In this document: in pieces, positions 30,896-38,683 of the stretch
How positions within the stretch are numbered: position 1 is the first letter of the stretch
Layout: each line of letters opens with the position of its first letter
NCBI GenBank assembly: GCA_023425025.1
Contig: JAFADG010000013.1
Coordinates: forward strand, 1 to 44,574
DNA: 44,574 nucleotides
Direction: 5' to 3'
Source: Bacillota bacterium
GTDB lineage: Bacteria; Bacillota; Clostridia; Christensenellales; Aristaeellaceae
Notes under the pieces: generated by a model
Told to the model about the DNA's origin: nothing
The model's input: the letters and a program-made list of their open reading frames with translations, nothing else
Database searches by the model: none
Program-made: the position numbers and the translations under genes

Positions 30896-32488
30896 TTATT
30901 TCTTTTCAGCGTTCTTGTAGCCGGGATGCCCCACGGCATGGTATTCAACGCCGGACACATTGGCATTGATCATGCGGGCGGCGCCCTTTTGATATACAGG
31001 GAAGATCGCGGCGTCATCCAGCAGGAGGCCTTCGGCCTTCTTGAGGGCTTCCCAACGGGCAGCAGGATCCAGGGACAATTCACCCGTCTTGGCCGATTCG
31101 ATAATGGCGTCGTATTCGGCGTTGGACCATTTCTGGGTGGACTCAACCGTGGTCCACAGATCCAGATAGGTCATGGGATCGGCGTAGTCGGGGCCCCAGC
31201 GGGTGAGGGACAGCTGATAGTCGAATTCGCGGATGTACTGCAGGCGGCTCTTTTTGGGCATGACCTGCAACTCAATGGTCAAGCCGGGCAAAGCGGTCTG
31301 CCACTCGGCCTGCAGGAACTCGCCAACCCTGGGGCTGGGCTCGGCGTCTTCCACGATCAGGGAGAAGGTCAGGCTGTCCACGCCCAGTTCGGCAAGGCCG
31401 GCCGTCCAGTATTCCAGGGCCTTTTCCTTATCCGTTTCCAGGTAGACGGGCGTACCGTCGCGGTAGTCCTTGCCGTCCGGGCCGGTGGCAAAGCCGGTGG
31501 GAACGGCGAAGTCGGCGGCAATGGAGCCATCCTTCAAAATGGAGCTGACGATCGCCTCCTTGTCATAGGAAAGGGCCAGCGCCTTGCGGATGTTCAAATT
31601 GTCCAGGCCGGGCACGGTGTGCAGGTCCGTAATGTACCACAGATAGCCTTCCGCAATCTGCGTGAATTCGGGCTCATCCTGATACAGTTCCACCTGGTCG
31701 CCGGAGAGGATGGCCACATCCAGGTCGCCGGATTCATACACCAGCATGGCTTGCTGCATATCCTTGATGACCTTGTAGGTAAGGCCGTCCAGGCTGACGT
31801 TGGCGGCATCCCAATAGGTCTCGTTCTTGACCAGCGCAATGGTCAAAGCGGCCGGTTCATAGGAAGTGATCTTGAAGGGGCCGTTGGCGATGACCGTGTC
31901 GGGAGAGGTGCCGTACTTGTCGCCCGCGGCGGTAAAGAATTCCTCGTTGATGGGGTAGAAGGAAGCAAACGACATCAGCGACTCGAAGAAGGGAATGGGC
32001 CGGTCCAGCGAAACGACAAGGGTCTTGTCATCCGCGGCCGTTACGCCCAGCTCCTCCGGCGGCACTGTTCCGTCGATAATCGCCTGCGCATTTTTCACGC
32101 CGGCAATCCCCATAATGAAGTTGTACTCACTGGCGGTAGCGGGATTGACCAGCTTGCGCCAGGCGAACACAAAGTCATTGGCGGTGACAGGCGTGCCATT
32201 GGACCACTGTGCGTCGCGGATTTTGAAGGTGTACGTGAGGCCGTCCGCGCTCTTTTCGACAGACTCGGCTGCCGCCAGCACAGGCACGCCGGCCGCATCA
32301 AGCCTGTACAGGGGCTCAATGATCTGGGTCATTACATCAAAGGAAAAGCCGTCCGTCGCGATGGTGGAGTCGAGGGACACCACCTCAACATCCGAGTGGA
32401 TATTCAGCGTACCGCCGGCCAAAGCCGCTCCGGGAGCAAGCAGCGCCAACGCCAGTATCAGACCGACCACCTTGGTCACAAACCTCAT
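30896..32488 (-). CDS. oppA: Oligopeptide-binding protein OppA (family 5 SBP)
   Basis: This 530-aa extracytoplasmic peptide-binding protein of solute-binding family 5 has segments such as DGLTYTFKIRDAQWSNGTPVTANDFVFAWRKL (in two blocks) and NLNIRKALALSYDKEAI. The signal peptide is residues 1 to about 24 (GLILALALLAPGAALA) and ends in a signal-peptidase-I type ALA site. There is no lipobox cysteine, unlike most Gram-positive OppA lipoproteins. The ATG follows GGAGGTATACCC. A near-perfect promoter lies 94 bp upstream. It is the first gene of oppABCDF. Confidence 0.95.
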   Translation of the reverse strand: MRFVTKVVGLILALALLAPGAALAGGTLNIHSDVEVVSLDSTIATDGFSFDVMTQIIEPLYRLDAAGVPVLAAAESVEKSADGLTYTFKIRDAQWSNGTPVTANDFVFAWRKLVNPATASEYNFIMGIAGVKNAQAIIDGTVPPEELGVTAADDKTLVVSLDRPIPFFESLMSFASFYPINEEFFTAAGDKYGTSPDTVIANGPFKITSYEPAALTIALVKNETYWDAANVSLDGLTYKVIKDMQQAMLVYESGDLDVAILSGDQVELYQDEPEFTQIAEGYLWYITDLHTVPGLDNLNIRKALALSYDKEAIVSSILKDGSIAADFAVPTGFATGPDGKDYRDGTPVYLETDKEKALEYWTAGLAELGVDSLTFSLIVEDAEPSPRVGEFLQAEWQTALPGLTIELQVMPKKSRLQYIREFDYQLSLTRWGPDYADPMTYLDLWTTVESTQKWSNAEYDAIIESAKTGELSLDPAARWEALKKAEGLLLDDAAIFPVYQKGAARMINANVSGVEYHAVGHPGYKNAEKK

Positions 32489-32581
32489 GGGTATACCTCC
32501 TTTTTGTGCTTGGAAAAAAAGACGTTGGCATATTCAATAGAATAGGCCAGACGCCTCATTGCATCCAAGCTGTTGCTTCAC

Positions 32582-32610
32582 ATTATAAATATATATGAAA
32601 CTTCTGTCAA
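32582..32610 (-). promoter_or_regulatory. Consensus sigma-A promoter of the opp operon
   Basis: On the minus strand a perfect TTGACA (32610-32605) and perfect TATAAT (32587-32582) are 17 bp apart, the strongest promoter match in the window. Transcription would start near 32575 with a leader of almost 90 nt. Confidence 0.85.
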
Positions 32611-32688
32611 GCAAAGTGACGCTTTTTTATTTATTAAATACATTATCGCAAGGCTTGGCATCTCAAATATCCCGAAAAATCATGGGTG

Positions 32689-32709
32689 TACGGTATTCTG
32701 TATACCGTA
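32689..32709. promoter_or_regulatory. Operator-like palindrome upstream of busR
   Basis: Perfect inverted repeat tacggtat/ataccgta with a 5-bp spacer lies between the opp promoter and the busR promoter. The GGTAT...ATACC core resembles sites bound by GntR-type dimers, but which regulator binds is unknown. Apart from this and the two promoters, 32489-32847 shows nothing else. Confidence 0.45.
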
Positions 32710-32770
32710 TTTGCAAGAATGCCATCACACTTAGTGCAAAACCGCCGCCCTGGCAAACATTTTCTGCATC

Positions 32771-32799
32771 TTGCCCATTTGCCTTTTCGTTGCTATAAT
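32771..32799 (+). promoter_or_regulatory. Sigma-A promoter of the busR-like gene
   Basis: TTGCCC (32771-32776) and a perfect TATAAT (32794-32799) are 17 bp apart, about 45 bp upstream of the ATG at 32848. Confidence 0.7.
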
Positions 32800-32847
32800 T
32801 GTTTGTGCACTGCGCTCGCCGACCGCCAGCAAAAAGGACGCTTGATT

Positions 32848-33474
32848 ATGACCGATTCTGTTGCCTCACCGGTGTATTCCCAGATTGCCCTGGATATTGC
32901 GCTGCGCATTTCCAAAGGGGAGCTGAAGGAGAATACCAAGGTATACGGCCGTTCCGTGATGGCCTCGGAATACGGCGTTTCCCCGGAGACGATCCGGCGG
33001 GCGATGAAGCTGCTGGAGGATATGGCGATCATTGAAATCCGCCAAAACAGCGGCGCGGTGATCCTTTCCGCCGAAAAAGCACGGTTGTACGTAAGCAAGC
33101 ATGGGGAGCAAAACAATATCCGCGTGCAGCAAAAAGAATTGAACGGCCTGCTTTTGCAGCAGGTCGAGTTAGGCCGCCGCATTGCGGATGTCGCCGGCTC
33201 CATTGTACGCATCAACGAGCGCTTTTCCAAGACCACTCCTTTTCCCAATTACGAGGCCGTTCTGCCGGAAGGCTGCCCGCTGATTGGCAAAAGCCTTGGC
33301 GAGCTGAAATTCTGGCAGCAGACTGGCGCCACGGTCATTGCCATCAAACGGGATGGCCGCATCATCCTATCCCCGGGCCCCTACGCCGCGCTGGAGGAAA
33401 AGGACGTTCTGCTGTTTGTGGGCGATGTATCCTGCCCCGGCGCGGTTGAGTCCTTTTTGCGCCAGGGTTACTGA
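32848..33474 (+). CDS. busR: BusR-like GntR regulator with RCK_C (TrkA_C) domain
   Basis: This 208-aa repressor has an N-terminal GntR-type winged helix (about 8-75, recognition region VSPETIRRAMKLLEDM), a coiled-coil linker (about 88-125) and a C-terminal RCK_C/TrkA_C domain (about 136-205; PLIGKSLGELKF, GATVIAIKRDG, VLLFVGD). This architecture defines BusR of lactococci and streptococci, which binds c-di-AMP through RCK_C and then represses the busA glycine-betaine transporter. Here the gene lies directly upstream of a betaine/choline-type transporter, which supports the assignment. ATG 32848 follows AAAAAGGACG; a longer frame of 54 extra codons includes the promoter and was rejected. It has its own promoter and terminator. 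The c-di-AMP response is inferred from the family. Confidence 0.88.
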   Translation: MTDSVASPVYSQIALDIALRISKGELKENTKVYGRSVMASEYGVSPETIRRAMKLLEDMAIIEIRQNSGAVILSAEKARLYVSKHGEQNNIRVQQKELNGLLLQQVELGRRIADVAGSIVRINERFSKTTPFPNYEAVLPEGCPLIGKSLGELKFWQQTGATVIAIKRDGRIILSPGPYAALEEKDVLLFVGDVSCPGAVESFLRQGY

Positions 33475-33505
33475 ATATAAATAAGAAAATATATCCTTCT
33501 GTATT

Positions 33506-33533
33506 GCGCCGGCATTCCGCCGGCGCTTTGTCA
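33506..33533 (+). terminator. Terminator after busR
   Basis: The stem gcgccggc/gccggcgc with a 5-nt loop is followed by tttgtcat, 31 bp past the stop codon. It separates busR from the transporter operon, which has its own promoter. Confidence 0.7.
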
Positions 33534-33590
33534 TATTGCCCAGGGGATGTGCATACGCTTTTTTTGTGCGGTAAGCATAGCTTGGTTTTC

Positions 33591-33635
33591 GTTGTTTGAC
33601 AACTGACAACTTGTATACTATAATTGGGTTGTTAC
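33591..33635 (+). promoter_or_regulatory. Promoter and possible operator of the opuC operon
   Basis: A perfect TTGACA (33596-33601) and TATAAT (33619-33624) are 17 bp apart. GTTGT/ACAAC half-sites overlap them: gttgtttgacaac (33591-33603, inverted), a second acaac at 33606-33610 and gttgt near 33628-33633. A repressor bound here would block RNA polymerase. Binding by the adjacent BusR-like protein is a hypothesis. Confidence 0.65.
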
Positions 33636-33672
33636 TTTTAAGAGGATTGGCTTTTTTAGGAAGGATGATGAG

Positions 33673-34800
33673 ATGATTGAATTTGAGCACGTCTATAAAA
33701 GCTATGGCAAAAACCTGATCCTGAACGATCTGAGCCTGCACGTAAAGGCCGGGGAGTTCGTGGTGCTGATCGGCCCCAGCGGCTGCGGGAAAACCACCAC
33801 GCTAAAGGCGATCAACCGCCTGATCGATGCGGACCGCGGCGCCATACGCATCGGCGGCAAGGATATCAAGGACCAGGACCCGGTGGCCCTGCGCCGCACC
33901 ATAGGCTATGTGATCCAGCAGATCGGCCTGTTCCCCAACATGACAGTCGAACAAAACATCGCCGTTGTGCCAAAGCTTTTGAAACATCCCAAAGAAAAAT
34001 GGCAGGAAGCGGTGCATTCCCTTTTGGACCTTGTCGGTATGCCCTATGAACAGTATGCCAAAAAGTATCCGTCGCAGCTGTCCGGCGGGCAGCAGCAGCG
34101 CATCGGTGTGCTCCGGGCGCTGGCAGCCTCACCGCCCATTGTCTTGATGGATGAGCCCTTCGGCGCGCTGGACCCCATCACGCGGGACTCCCTGCAGGAA
34201 GAGATCAAGCGCATTCAAAAAAAGCTGAAGAAAACCATCGTTTTTGTCACCCATGACATGGAAGAAGCGCTGCGCCTGGCGGATACCATTGTGTTCATGG
34301 ACGGCGGCCAGATCGTGCAAATGGCTTCTCCGGAGGAGATGCTCAAAAGCCCGGCCGCACCCATTGTGCGCAGCTTCCTTGGCCGCCATATGGAAAACGG
34401 CGGCCCCGCGGCGAAGCTTTCTGCCGAAAACTTCATGCGGGAGAGGGTATACAAGGTTCAAAAAACCGCCCATACCCTGGAATGCATCGATATCATGCGG
34501 CGGCGGGATGTAAACTCCCTGATCGTGCTCAATGAGGATGACACCTATGCCGGCACCGTCTGGATTGAAACCATCCGCGCCCAGGGCAAGGCCGGCAGGG
34601 CAATCGGCGAACTGGTAACGACAGACGTGCCTGCCGTGGGACGGCAGGATGATGCGAAGGACGCCTTCGACAAGCTGCTGTCCTCCGCCGCCAACTATGT
34701 CGTTGTCCTCAATGATAACCAAACGGTGGCCGGAATCATTACCCGCACCAGCACCGCCAAGGCACTGGGAGAGGCGTTATGGGGGGAGATGCCTTCATGA
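33673..34800 (+). CDS. opuCA: Osmolyte ABC transporter ATP-binding protein with CBS pair (OpuCA-like)
   Basis: This 375-aa ATPase of a quaternary-amine (glycine betaine/carnitine/choline) importer has Walker A GPSGCGKTT, signature LSGGQQQRIGV, Walker B IVLMDEPFGALDP and H-loop VTHDM. The GALDPITRDSLQEE and METIRAQ-type segments are family-like. The C-terminal part (about 255-370) is a tandem CBS module, which in OpuA/OpuC proteins senses ionic strength or binds c-di-AMP. ATG 33673 lies after a weak GGAAGGATGATGAG. Its stop overlaps the first permease gene by 4 bp. It is the first gene of the four-gene operon opuCA-CB-CD-CC. Confidence 0.93.
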   Translation: MIEFEHVYKSYGKNLILNDLSLHVKAGEFVVLIGPSGCGKTTTLKAINRLIDADRGAIRIGGKDIKDQDPVALRRTIGYVIQQIGLFPNMTVEQNIAVVPKLLKHPKEKWQEAVHSLLDLVGMPYEQYAKKYPSQLSGGQQQRIGVLRALAASPPIVLMDEPFGALDPITRDSLQEEIKRIQKKLKKTIVFVTHDMEEALRLADTIVFMDGGQIVQMASPEEMLKSPAAPIVRSFLGRHMENGGPAAKLSAENFMRERVYKVQKTAHTLECIDIMRRRDVNSLIVLNEDDTYAGTVWIETIRAQGKAGRAIGELVTTDVPAVGRQDDAKDAFDKLLSSAANYVVVLNDNQTVAGIITRTSTAKALGEALWGEMPS

Positions 34801-35441
34801 ATTTGATCGCCTTCGCCATAAAAAACCAGGGCGAGATACTGCGCAGCATCACAAGGCATCTGGAGCTTACGGGTCTTTCGGTGCTGGCGGGAATCGTGAT
34901 TTCCATTCCCCTGGGCATATTTCTGACACGCCACAAAAAGCTCGCCGGGCCTGTGCTGGCATTGGCCGGCATGATTCAAACGATTCCGGGGCTTGTTATG
35001 CTCGGATTCGCTCTGCTGCTCTTTGGTATCGGAAAGCTGCCGGCGCTGGTCGTCCTGTCGCTGTACGCCATTTTGCCGATCCTGCGCAACACCTACACCG
35101 GCATCACCCAGGTGGATACGGGGTACGTGGAAGCCGCCACAGGCATCGGCATGCGGCGCTTCCAAGTACTTTTCAAGGTGGAACTGCCCCTGTCCCTGCC
35201 CGCGATCATCAGTGGCATCCGCATTTCCACCGTATACATTTTAAGCTGGACGACCCTGGCCGGCCTGATCGGTGCGGGCGGCCTGGGCGATCTCATCTGG
35301 ACCGGGCTTTCCACCTACAATACACAATACATTCTGGCCGGCGCCATACCCTCCGCCATATTGGCGTTGGCGGCCAGCGGGCTCATCGGCCTTTTGCAAA
35401 AGGCCATGACCCCCAGGGGACTCGGGGGGTGGCAGGCATGA
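34797..35441 (+). CDS. opuCB: Osmolyte ABC transporter permease (OpuCB-like)
   Basis: This 214-aa binding-protein-dependent permease has about five to six membrane helices and the EAA loop EAATGIGMRRFQVLFKVELPLSLP. It closely resembles OpuCB/ProW-type permeases (GMIQTIPGLVMLGFALLLFGIGKLPA). I start at ATG 34797, which overlaps the opuCA stop as ATGA and follows GGGGGGAG. A start 18 bp upstream would lie over the ribosome-binding site. It works with the second permease encoded next. Confidence 0.94.
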   Translation: MNLIAFAIKNQGEILRSITRHLELTGLSVLAGIVISIPLGIFLTRHKKLAGPVLALAGMIQTIPGLVMLGFALLLFGIGKLPALVVLSLYAILPILRNTYTGITQVDTGYVEAATGIGMRRFQVLFKVELPLSLPAIISGIRISTVYILSWTTLAGLIGAGGLGDLIWTGLSTYNTQYILAGAIPSAILALAASGLIGLLQKAMTPRGLGGWQA

Positions 35442-36031
35442 ATCTATTCCCGCTGATACTGGAGCATATGTACATCGTCCTGCTCGCCATGGTCATCGCC
35501 GCCTTCCTGGGGGTGCTGCTGGGCATTACCGCCTACTGGGTGAAGTGGACCGCCGCCCTGTTGATGGGGATTGCGGAAATGATTCAAACCATTCCCTCCC
35601 TGGCGCTGTTGGCCATGCTGATGATATTGTTCGGCCTTGGCAATACCACCATGATCGCCGGCCTGGTGCTCTACGCGCTGCTGCCCATTATGCGCAATAC
35701 CCATACGGGGCTGACCGGCGTATCCGACGCGGTGAAGGATGCCGCCAGGGGCATGGGCATGTCCAAGTTGCAGCGTCTTTTCCTGGTAGAACTGCCCCTC
35801 TCCTTCCCCCTGATCTTCTCGGGGCTGAAAATCGCGCTGGTCAACTCCCTTTCCATCGCGGTCATGGGGGTATTGATCGGCGCCGGCGGATTGGGATACC
35901 CCATCTACCGGGGCATACAAACGCGGAATGTCAGCCGCATTTTAACAGGAGCCCTGCCCGTGGTTTTGATGGCGCTGCTCTTTGACGCTTTGATGTCAAG
36001 GGTGGAAAAGCGCCTGTCAAAGCAGGGTTAA
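35438..36031 (+). CDS. opuCD: Osmolyte ABC transporter permease (OpuCD-like)
   Basis: This 197-aa second permease subunit is a paralogue of OpuCB with the same GIAEMIQTIPSLALLAMLMI stretch and an EAA loop DAARGMGMSKLQRLFLVELPLS. It overlaps opuCB by 4 bp (ATGA), follows a GGGGGGTGGCAGGC ribosome-binding region and ends 22 bp before the binding-protein gene. Two similar but distinct permeases with a separate binding protein match the OpuC layout rather than BusA, where the permease is fused to the binding protein. Confidence 0.93.
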   Translation: MNLFPLILEHMYIVLLAMVIAAFLGVLLGITAYWVKWTAALLMGIAEMIQTIPSLALLAMLMILFGLGNTTMIAGLVLYALLPIMRNTHTGLTGVSDAVKDAARGMGMSKLQRLFLVELPLSFPLIFSGLKIALVNSLSIAVMGVLIGAGGLGYPIYRGIQTRNVSRILTGALPVVLMALLFDALMSRVEKRLSKQG

Positions 36032-36053
36032 ATATATCAAAGGAGGATGAAAC

Positions 36054-36950
36054 ATGAAACACGGAAAAAAAGTCGTACTTGTACTGCTGGCGGTGTCCCT
36101 GCTGGCAGTCTTCTCAGGGTTCGCGCCCCAGGGAACCATAACCATCGGTTCCAAGGATTTTGGCGAGAACATTGTGCTGGGTGAAATGCTGGCACAGCTG
36201 GTGGAGGCAAAAACCAGCCTCAAAGTCGACCGGAAGCTGAATATGGGCGGCACCTTCGTCAATTTTGAAGCCCTCAAAAGGGGCGACATCGACATCTACC
36301 CCGAATACACGGGCACAGGCCTGACCGCCCAATTGAAGATGGATGTCATCTCAGATCCGGATGAAGCCTACGCGGCGGTGGCGGATGAATTCCAGAAGCA
36401 ATTTGACATCACCTGGCTTAAGCCCTTCGGCTTTAACAACACGTATACGCTGGCCGTCACCGACGCGGTGTACCAGCAGTACGGTGTGGAAACCTACAGC
36501 GACCTGGCGGCTATTGCCGGAAACCTGGTATTCGGCGCGGAACACGAGTTCTTCAACCGCCAGGATGGCTTCGACGGCCTGGTGGCGCTGTACGGCATGA
36601 CCTTCAAGGGGGAGCCCCTGAAAATGAACGTATCGCTGAAATACCAGGCCATCGGCAACGGCGATATGGATGTCACCGATGCCTTCGCCACCGACGGCCC
36701 CATCCGCCAATACAATTTGAAGGTGCTGAGGGACGACAAGGGCTTCTTCCCGCCCTATTATGCCGCCCCCATCATCCGCACCCAAACGCTTGAGAAATAT
36801 CCCGAGCTGGAGGATGTTTTGAACGCCCTGGCCGGCCTGATCGACGACGCCGCAATGACGGAGCTCAACTACAAGATCGACGTGGAAGGCCAGGATGTGG
36901 AAGCCGTGGCAAAGGAATTCCTGACCGAAAAAGGCTTGCTGAACCAGTAA
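36054..36950 (+). CDS. opuCC: Glycine betaine/carnitine/choline-binding protein (OpuCC-like)
   Basis: This 298-aa osmolyte-binding protein of the OpuAC/ProX type has the mature N terminus TITIGSKDFGENIVLGEML, then GGTFVNFEALKRGDIDIYPEYTGTGL, which holds the family's ligand-box region. The signal peptide (about 1-24, VVLVLLAVSLLAVFSGFA) has no lipobox cysteine, although most Firmicutes OpuCC proteins are lipoproteins. The ATG follows AAGGAGGATGAAAC. A strong terminator follows 24 bp downstream. The exact substrate among betaine, choline and carnitine cannot be told from sequence by eye. Confidence 0.93.
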   Translation: MKHGKKVVLVLLAVSLLAVFSGFAPQGTITIGSKDFGENIVLGEMLAQLVEAKTSLKVDRKLNMGGTFVNFEALKRGDIDIYPEYTGTGLTAQLKMDVISDPDEAYAAVADEFQKQFDITWLKPFGFNNTYTLAVTDAVYQQYGVETYSDLAAIAGNLVFGAEHEFFNRQDGFDGLVALYGMTFKGEPLKMNVSLKYQAIGNGDMDVTDAFATDGPIRQYNLKVLRDDKGFFPPYYAAPIIRTQTLEKYPELEDVLNALAGLIDDAAMTELNYKIDVEGQDVEAVAKEFLTEKGLLNQ

Positions 36951-36973
36951 AGCGCCTTCTCTTCAACCAGCAA

Positions 36974-37009
36974 CAGGCCCGCCGTGCTCCCGGCGGGCCT
37001 GAATTTTTT
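36974..37009 (+). terminator. Terminator of the opuC operon
   Basis: The stem caggcccgccg/cggcgggcctg (36974-36984 and 36991-37001) is followed by aattttttc on the plus strand. It lies between the convergent opuCC and permease genes; the minus-strand side lacks a T-run. Confidence 0.88.
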
Positions 37010-37024
37010 CTATTCTGCAAAGCC

Positions 37025-37843
37025 TTAACCGTTTTGCACCCTGCGCCTTGTCACCCGCCTTTCCATCAAAGCTACGAAGTAGTACATCACCCCGGCCAGC
37101 GTGCAGAGGATCACAACGCTGCTCATGACAATATCCAGCTTGAACACCTGCCCGCCGTAGACGATCAGGTAGCCCAGCCCTGCGCGGGAAATCAAAAACT
37201 CCCCGACGATGACGCCGACCCAGCTTAAGCCCACCGACAGCTTCAAGGCCGATACAATGGTCGGCACATTGGCCGGCAGCACCACCATGTGAAGCATTTG
37301 AAGCTTGGTGGCCCCGAACGCCCGCATCAGCGTAAGCTTTTCCTCCGGCACCGTGGCAAACCCCGTGGATACGCTGGTGATGGAAACGATGACGCTGACC
37401 AGAACAGCGATGGTCACGATGGCCGATATCCCCGTGCCGATCCACACGATCAGCACCGGGCCCAGGGCGATTTTGGGCAGGGAATTCAAAATCACAAGAT
37501 AAGGGTCCAGCACTTTTGCGGCCCTGGGGCACCACCAAAGGATCATGGCGATCAGCACGCCAAGCCCCGTGCCGATCACAAACCCCAGTACGGTTTCATA
37601 AAGGGTGTACAGAATATGCTTGAGCAGGTTCCCCGTCGCAAACAGGGAGCCGATGGTTTTTACGATTCTTGTGGGCGAGCTGAAAATAAACGGGTCCAGC
37701 ACGCCGTTGCGGGTGCATATTTCCCACAGCGCCACAACAAGGACAAAGATCAGCACCCGGGACAGCTGAACAATCCATTTATCCCGCTTTCGGGCTTTCA
37801 GGTATTTCTGGCGTGCTTTGGAAACCGGCTGGTCATTTGACAT
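37025..37843 (-). CDS. ABC transporter permease (SsuC/TauC-like)
   Basis: This 272-aa permease of the nitrate/sulfonate/taurine class has about six membrane helices and the coupling loop MRAFGATKLQMLHMVVLPANVPTI, with the SVGLSWVGVIVGEFL stretch usual for SsuC-type proteins. It has a positively charged N terminus (KARQKYLKARKRDKW). ATG 37841-37843 is preferred: it follows AAGGAGATGG and overlaps the ATPase gene by 11 bp. An alternative 10 codons upstream lies before that ribosome-binding site. It is the last gene of the importer operon. Substrate unknown. Confidence 0.92.
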   Translation of the reverse strand: MSNDQPVSKARQKYLKARKRDKWIVQLSRVLIFVLVVALWEICTRNGVLDPFIFSSPTRIVKTIGSLFATGNLLKHILYTLYETVLGFVIGTGLGVLIAMILWWCPRAAKVLDPYLVILNSLPKIALGPVLIVWIGTGISAIVTIAVLVSVIVSITSVSTGFATVPEEKLTLMRAFGATKLQMLHMVVLPANVPTIVSALKLSVGLSWVGVIVGEFLISRAGLGYLIVYGGQVFKLDIVMSSVVILCTLAGVMYYFVALMERRVTRRRVQNG

Positions 37844-38594
37844 GCGCGTCCATCTCCTTCCATATCGAATCAAAATATCCCTGGAAGGAGGCCTGGCTGC
37901 GGCGCTTTAAGGGCTGTATGCCGGGCATGTCGATAACGATATCCCGTTTTACCCGGGCCGGGCGGTCCGTCAGCAGCACCACCCTGTCCGCGATGCTGAT
38001 GGCCTCGGCAATGTCGTGGGTCACAAACAAAGCCGTCTTTTTTTCCTTGCGGATGATGTCGCTGATCTCATCCCCCAGCTTCAGCCGCGTTTGGTAATCC
38101 AGGGCGGAGAAAGGCTCATCCAGCAGCAACAGCTGCGGGTTCACCGCCAGCGTCCGGATCAGGGCCACCCGCTGGCGCATGCCGCCGGAAAGCTCCTTGG
38201 GCAGCTGGTCCAGGAAGGTATGCAGCCCGTATCGCTTGATCAGCTCCATCGCCCGGCCGGCTCCCTGCTTTTCTTCGCCCCGCACCTTCAGCCCCAGCAG
38301 CACGTTTTGCCATACCGTCAGCCACTCAAACAAATGATCCCGCTGGAACATGTAGCCAATGCTCCCGCTGGGGCCGGTGACGGCCTTGCCCATCAGCGAA
38401 ACCGATCCTGCGCTGGGCTTTAAAAGCCCCGCTATCAGCGACAGGATAGAGGATTTTCCGCAGCCGGAGGGACCGACAATGGCCAGAAACTCGCCCTCGC
38501 TGACCGTCAGGTTCAGGCCCGATATGGCCAGCGTCTCCGCGGTCTCGCCGTTATACGCCAAGGAAACGTTTTCCATTTTTAATAATGGTTCCAT
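37833..38594 (-). CDS. ABC transporter ATP-binding protein (SsuB/TauB-like)
   Basis: This 253-aa ATPase has Walker A GPSGCGKSS, the signature LSGGMRQRVALIRTLA, Walker B LLLLDEPFSALDYQTR and H-loop VTHDIAEA. These are typical of the nitrate/sulfonate/taurine/thiamine-precursor importer class. The ATG follows AAGGGAGAG. It is the middle gene, 89 bp after the binding protein and overlapping the permease, and would pair with that permease as a homodimer. Confidence 0.93.
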   Translation of the reverse strand: MEPLLKMENVSLAYNGETAETLAISGLNLTVSEGEFLAIVGPSGCGKSSILSLIAGLLKPSAGSVSLMGKAVTGPSGSIGYMFQRDHLFEWLTVWQNVLLGLKVRGEEKQGAGRAMELIKRYGLHTFLDQLPKELSGGMRQRVALIRTLAVNPQLLLLDEPFSALDYQTRLKLGDEISDIIRKEKKTALFVTHDIAEAISIADRVVLLTDRPARVKRDIVIDMPGIQPLKRRSQASFQGYFDSIWKEMDAHVK

Positions 38595-38683
38595 GTCATT
38601 CTCTCCCTTGCGGCCGCTTTCGAATGCAATCGGGCAATGGATGCGGCGGGACAGGCGCCAAATGCCTGCCCGCCGTGCCGCGC

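Noticed and set aside
30794..32545. A 583-codon plus-strand open frame opposite oppA
   Set aside because: Antisense to oppA, runs past both its ends and has no recognisable domain.
32686..32847. N-terminal extension of the BusR-like protein
   Set aside because: The extension covers a sigma-A promoter (32771-32799) and an operator-like palindrome; the ATG at 32848 fits the family start.
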